Shown piece by piece: positions 60,506-64,000 of a DNA stretch of 64,000 nucleotides (within the stretch, counting starts at the first letter, position 1; each line of letters starts with the position of its first letter). The notes under the pieces are model-generated. The model was given only the letters and a program-made list of their open reading frames with translations, searched no databases and was not told the DNA's origin. Origin of the DNA: Erythrobasidium yunnanense (Eukaryota; Basidiomycota; Cystobasidiomycetes; Erythrobasidiales; Erythrobasidiaceae); contig BCJC01000007.1 of the NCBI GenBank assembly GCA_001600175.1, positions 1,450,115 through 1,514,114 of the forward strand. Direction: 5' to 3'. The position numbers were made by a program, and so were the translations under genes.

Positions 60506-62902
60506 ATGTCGACTCAAGCTGTGTGAGCTCGCCGTTTTCAAAGGGACCTTTTTGGGGCTGAGATAGCGATGATGCGCATTTCGCAGTGGAGATATCGGCG
60601 TGCGCTGCGACTATTCAGCATACACAAACCTCATCATCAAACTGACTATCATCTTCGTGCTCTCTACGCTCTCGTCGCCCATTTCCAGCTCATCGGTCTC
60701 GCTGGTGAGTTTGGGCGGTTATAAACGGAAACACTGCGTCTGGGCTGGTCCAGAGGGTGTTTAGACGATACAGAACAATGAGCTGATGTTTATGATGTGT
60801 TTTGCGACTCAAAAGTTATGGGACAGAACTTGATTCTGAACCTGGTGAGGACACCGCTGATCCCGCCGAAAGTAGCGAATCAAGCTGACGAGATATATGT
60901 ATATCTGATTACAGAATGACAAGGGCTTCACAGTCGTCGCTTTCAATAGAACCGTCTCGAAGGTCGACCACTTCCTCGAGAACGAGGCCAAAGGCACAAA
61001 CGTTGTCGGAGCACACTCGATGGAGGAGTTCTGCGCAAAGCTCAAGACACCAAGGAAGATCATCCTCCTCGTCAAAGCTGGAAAGGCTGTTGACGACTTC
61101 ATCGAGGCTCTCCTGCCCTTCCTCGAGAAGGGGGATATCGTTATTGACGGGTGCGCAGAGATGCTTGTAATGACCAAAGGCGAATGCTGACACTCATCGT
61201 CTGCAGAGGTTCGTGTATTACGTGGATACAGCTATAAGTGCTGGACTAATGCTTCTACAATCTCTCGACACAAATAGGAAACAGTAAGCCTCGCAGTTCT
61301 TTATATCCGCTGAATAACCTAGCTGACAATGTATCACAGGTCACTACCCCGACTCCAACCGTCGTATGGATGAGCTCGAGTCCAAGGGTCTGCTCTTCGT
61401 CGGATCCGGTGTCTCTGGAGGAGAGGAGGGTGCCCGTTACGGTCCTTCCCTCAGTACGTTGCGGCTATTTGAGTTCGAGAGAGAGTTATGCTGACGGAAG
61501 AACCCTAGTGCCCGGTGGATCCGATGCTGCTTGGCCTCACATCAAGGAGATGTTCCAGAAGGCTGCCGCTCAGACTGATGGCGAGCGTGAGCATGGTTGA
61601 CGCTAAGATCGATTTGAAGCAGTAGCCTAACATTCGTGTTATCTAGCATGCTGCGACTGGGTCGGTCAGGCCGGTTCCGGACACTACGTCAAAATGGTCC
61701 ACAACGGTATCGAGGTGCGCAGAACCGAGAAGCGAGTGGTAGATATTGCGCTGAACAATTTTGCGACCACAGTACGGTGACATGCAGCTGATCTGCGAGG
61801 CCTACCAAATCATGAAGGACGGACTCGGCATGAGCTGCTCCGAGATTGCAGATGTCTTCGCCAAGTGGAATACTGGAGTCCTCGACTCTTTCCTCATCGA
61901 GATCACCACTGCCATCTTGAAGTACAAGGATGAGGATGGTCAGCCATTGGTCGAGAAGATCATGGATCAGGCTGGTCAGAAGGGTACCGGAAAGTGGACC
62001 GCCATCAACGCTCTCGACTTGGGTGAGCTGGTGTTGCGTTACGTATACTTGCACGCTGTCTGGCTAAAGCATTGATTCAGGTATGCCCGTCACCCTCATT
62101 GGCGAGGCTGTCTTTGCTCGATGCCTGTCTGCTCTCAAGAGCGAGCGAACTCGTGCTTCCAAGATCCTCGGAGGTCCTCAAGCCGAGCCGTTCAAGGGCG
62201 ACAAGCAGCAATTCATCGATGACCTCGAGCAGGCTCTTTACGCTTCCAAAATCATTTCTTACTCTCAGGGCTTCATGCTCATGAGAGAGGCTGCCAAGGA
62301 GTACAAGTGGGAGCTCAACTACGCTGGTATCGCACTTATGTGGAGAGGAGGATGCATCATCCGATCGTACGTCTTCGCTTTACCTGTTCTCCGCTACGCT
62401 GCTTACACTTCGATTGCTACAGGGTCTTCTTGGGCGACATCACCTCCGCCTTCAGAAAGGAGCCCAAGCTCGAGAACTTGCTGTTCGATGACTTCTTCAA
62501 CAAGGCCATCCACAAGGCTCAGCCCGGCTGGCGACGAATCATTGCTCAGTCCGCTCTCTGGGGTATCCCAACACCCGCTTTCTCGACTGCGCTCTCCTTC
62601 TTCGATGGATACAGAACCGAGCTCCTCCCTGCTTCCCTCTTGCAGGCACAGAGAGATTACTTCGGTGTAAGTTCTGCTTGAGGAATCGGTATGGACAGAG
62701 ACTGACCCGTTGTGTCACGCAGGCCCACACCTTCAGAGTCCTGCCTCAGTACGCCTCTGATAAGCTCCCAGAAGGCCAGGATATCCACGTAAGTCAGCCT
62801 GGCATCGTCATCACGCACATAGCTGATTGTTCCTGTCTTTTACACTAGATCAACTGGACCGGACGTGGTGGAAACGTGTCTGCATCGACTTACGCTGCTT
62901 AA
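60506..62902 (+). CDS. GND1: 6-phosphogluconate dehydrogenase
   Basis: Oxidatively decarboxylates 6-phosphogluconate to ribulose 5-phosphate, giving NADPH, in the pentose phosphate pathway. Fifteen exons sum to 492 residues: 60506-60522, 60587-60599, 60689-60704, 60816-60844, 60915-61150, 61207-61208, 61278-61283, 61340-61453, 61509-61586, 61647-61714, 61773-62022, 62081-62366, 62423-62666, 62723-62788 and 62849-62902. Landmarks are [13 protein letters not shown] (Rossmann), [88 protein letters not shown] (catalytic Lys), [12 protein letters not shown] and WRGGCIIRS. It is a full-length dimeric-type enzyme. The first four exons are 13-29 nt. The DGGNSH codons are split over four exons, two of them 2 and 6 nt long. 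This follows from the conserved protein and the frame, not from transcripts. Confidence 0.96.
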
Positions 62903-63558
62903 AAAGATCGCCCGTAGACCGCAATCCGCGCTTATGATAAGACAAACGTATTGCAACGGTGTTCCGCTGTTACACATCTAATAGAGACAATAAAAGTGTT
63001 CAACAAATCTTTGGGATGCAGGCGGAGCGACGATTACGATTCGAATACCTGACGGGCTTCAATAAGAGATTAATAAAGATACATTCAAGGCGACTTCTAT
63101 TCCCTGTACTAACGACTTCTTAACTGATTGATTGCCTAAATTACACATGAGAAACTTTTCCCCAAACTACCCTCAAGACCGATGAGACTATTCAATCCGG
63201 ACAACGCCAAGAAGTAATGGGAAGTAAGGCGAGAAAACAGAAGGAGCGGGATCGCGTTATGCGGGCGATATCCGATACGTGATGCAGATGAGCTGTGCGA
63301 TTTGCAGCGCATATAGGCGAGCATTGGCTAGCGCAGTTGCTGCAGCGATGCTTTCGGTCATTGGTACGGTTGCGTCGGCAGCGGATACGATGAATTCGGT
63401 CGCGGTATGGCTGCAGCACGGCGTATGGCTGGCGCTAGGTTGCAGTGCCTTCAGATAATTCAGACGCAATGGCGGACGATCATATGTCTTGCTTTGCGGA
63501 AGTCTAAGGTGAGCCTTCGTACGCATAGTGCGTATGGTGGGTAAGCTGCTACGCAAGC
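62903..63558. other. Intergenic, convergent 3' ends
   Basis: Holds the GND1 3' UTR and the 3' region of the minus-strand repeat gene. A 58-codon plus-strand ORF (63282-63458) has an Ala-rich hydrophobic stretch (LASAVAAAMLSVIGTVASAA) and cannot be judged. A minus-strand frame (63257-63556) overlaps it. No RNA gene seen. Confidence 0.4.
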
Positions 63559-64000
63559 TTATTCTCGCTCTTGCAGAAAATGCTGGACAATAGCACGGCG
63601 TCTATCGAGGTTGTTCGGCAGAAAGCGATGGTGCAACAAGGCTCTGGTCGCATGCTTCATGGCTGGGTTGCGAAAGCTCACGGTCATGGTTGCTGCGCGT
63701 GCGGTAGCGAGGCCGAGGTCGATGGCTTTGAAGATGCGCCTGTTTTCGTTACTGCCGAAGACGGCTGTTTTCAATGCAGATTTGAAGGCTGACGAAGTGT
63801 CATTAGGCCGAGCAGGAGCTGCCGAGCTCGAGCTTGAGTCTGGGAAGAGCAGCTTGGCGGGTGCCTTGCGTCTGTCAAATTGGTTTGGAACGAAGCGGTG
63901 ATGGCTTAAGCCTTTGACGACGTGCTTGAGCACAGGTCGTCTAAAGGCGAGTCCGGCTGTTGCAGCGCGAACGACTGCCATGCTTATGTCGACAGCGCGG
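63559..64000 (-). CDS. Protein with duplicated about 45-residue segment, 5' end off window
   Basis: The frame is open from the right edge to a stop at 63559, so the start is probably outside the window (the Met at 63981 is internal to the repeat). Two diverged copies are visible. Copy A runs from the edge (RAVDISMAVVRAAT, FRRPVLKHVVKGLSHHRFVP, NQFDRRKA). Copy B is at the C-terminal end (KAIDLGLATARAATMTV, FRNPAMKHATRALLHHRFLP, NNLDRRRA). Shared positions are AxD, RAAT, FRxP, KH, LxHHRFxPN and DRR. A Ser/Ala-rich linker separates them. Charged and helix-prone; no family is recognised. More copies may lie beyond the edge. Confidence 0.55.
   Translation of the reverse strand, partial: RAVDISMAVVRAATAGLAFRRPVLKHVVKGLSHHRFVPNQFDRRKAPAKLLFPDSSSSSAAPARPNDTSSAFKSALKTAVFGSNENRRIFKAIDLGLATARAATMTVSFRNPAMKHATRALLHHRFLPNNLDRRRAIVQHFLQERE

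Overview
The window is nuclear DNA of a fungus, most likely a basidiomycete. The evidence is gene-dense DNA with many very short introns (about 40-100 nt, usually GTNNGN...YAG with CTGAC or CTAAC branch motifs), genes on both strands, serine/proline/glutamine-rich proteins and a fungal gene set (Rud3, Ada3, GT71 and GT64 glycosyltransferases, Lag1-type ceramide synthase, an Mdm1-like PXA-PX protein). I cannot name the genus. No rRNA, tRNA, CRISPR array, transposon or virus-like element was recognised.

Layout. 1-7 kb: the 3' end of a RUD3-like golgin (+), adenylate kinase ADK1 (-), a small DUF4267-like membrane protein (+) and an orphan Ser-rich protein (+). 7-17 kb: CDC45 (-) divergent from a GT71 mannosyltransferase (+), then a Cep57/Ppc89-type spindle-pole protein (+). 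16.7-33.2 kb: the 15-exon midasin gene MDN1 (-), 5,232 codons by my splice model. 33.5-40 kb: a two-finger C2H2 factor (-), an SLC41/MgtE-type cation transporter (-) and an orphan protein (-). 40-45.5 kb: the SAGA subunit NGG1/ADA3 (+) and a GT64 glycosyltransferase (+). 45.9-51.2 kb: PBP1/ataxin-2 (-) and the nuclear poly(A)-binding protein PAB2 (-). 51.4-63 kb: a same-strand run of the Mdm1-like protein, SDS22, ceramide synthase and 6-phosphogluconate dehydrogenase (+). The right edge cuts a repeat protein (-).

Most genes are housekeeping and show no joint pathway. The only thematic neighbours are PBP1 and PAB2, both tied to poly(A) metabolism. Exon structures were worked out by hand and kept only if every junction preserved the frame and the whole CDS summed to a multiple of three.

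The most unusual signals lie in the introns. A 345-nt CDC45 intron holds seven hairpins with a constant TAAN loop and stems that differ but stay paired. The GND1 gene can only encode its conserved DGGNSH motif if it uses a 2-nt and a 6-nt exon. ADK1 and the SLC41-like gene each need a GC-AG intron, and several introns are 3n long and stop-free, so retention would keep the frame. The gene at the right edge is built of a duplicated segment of about 45 residues that runs off the window.
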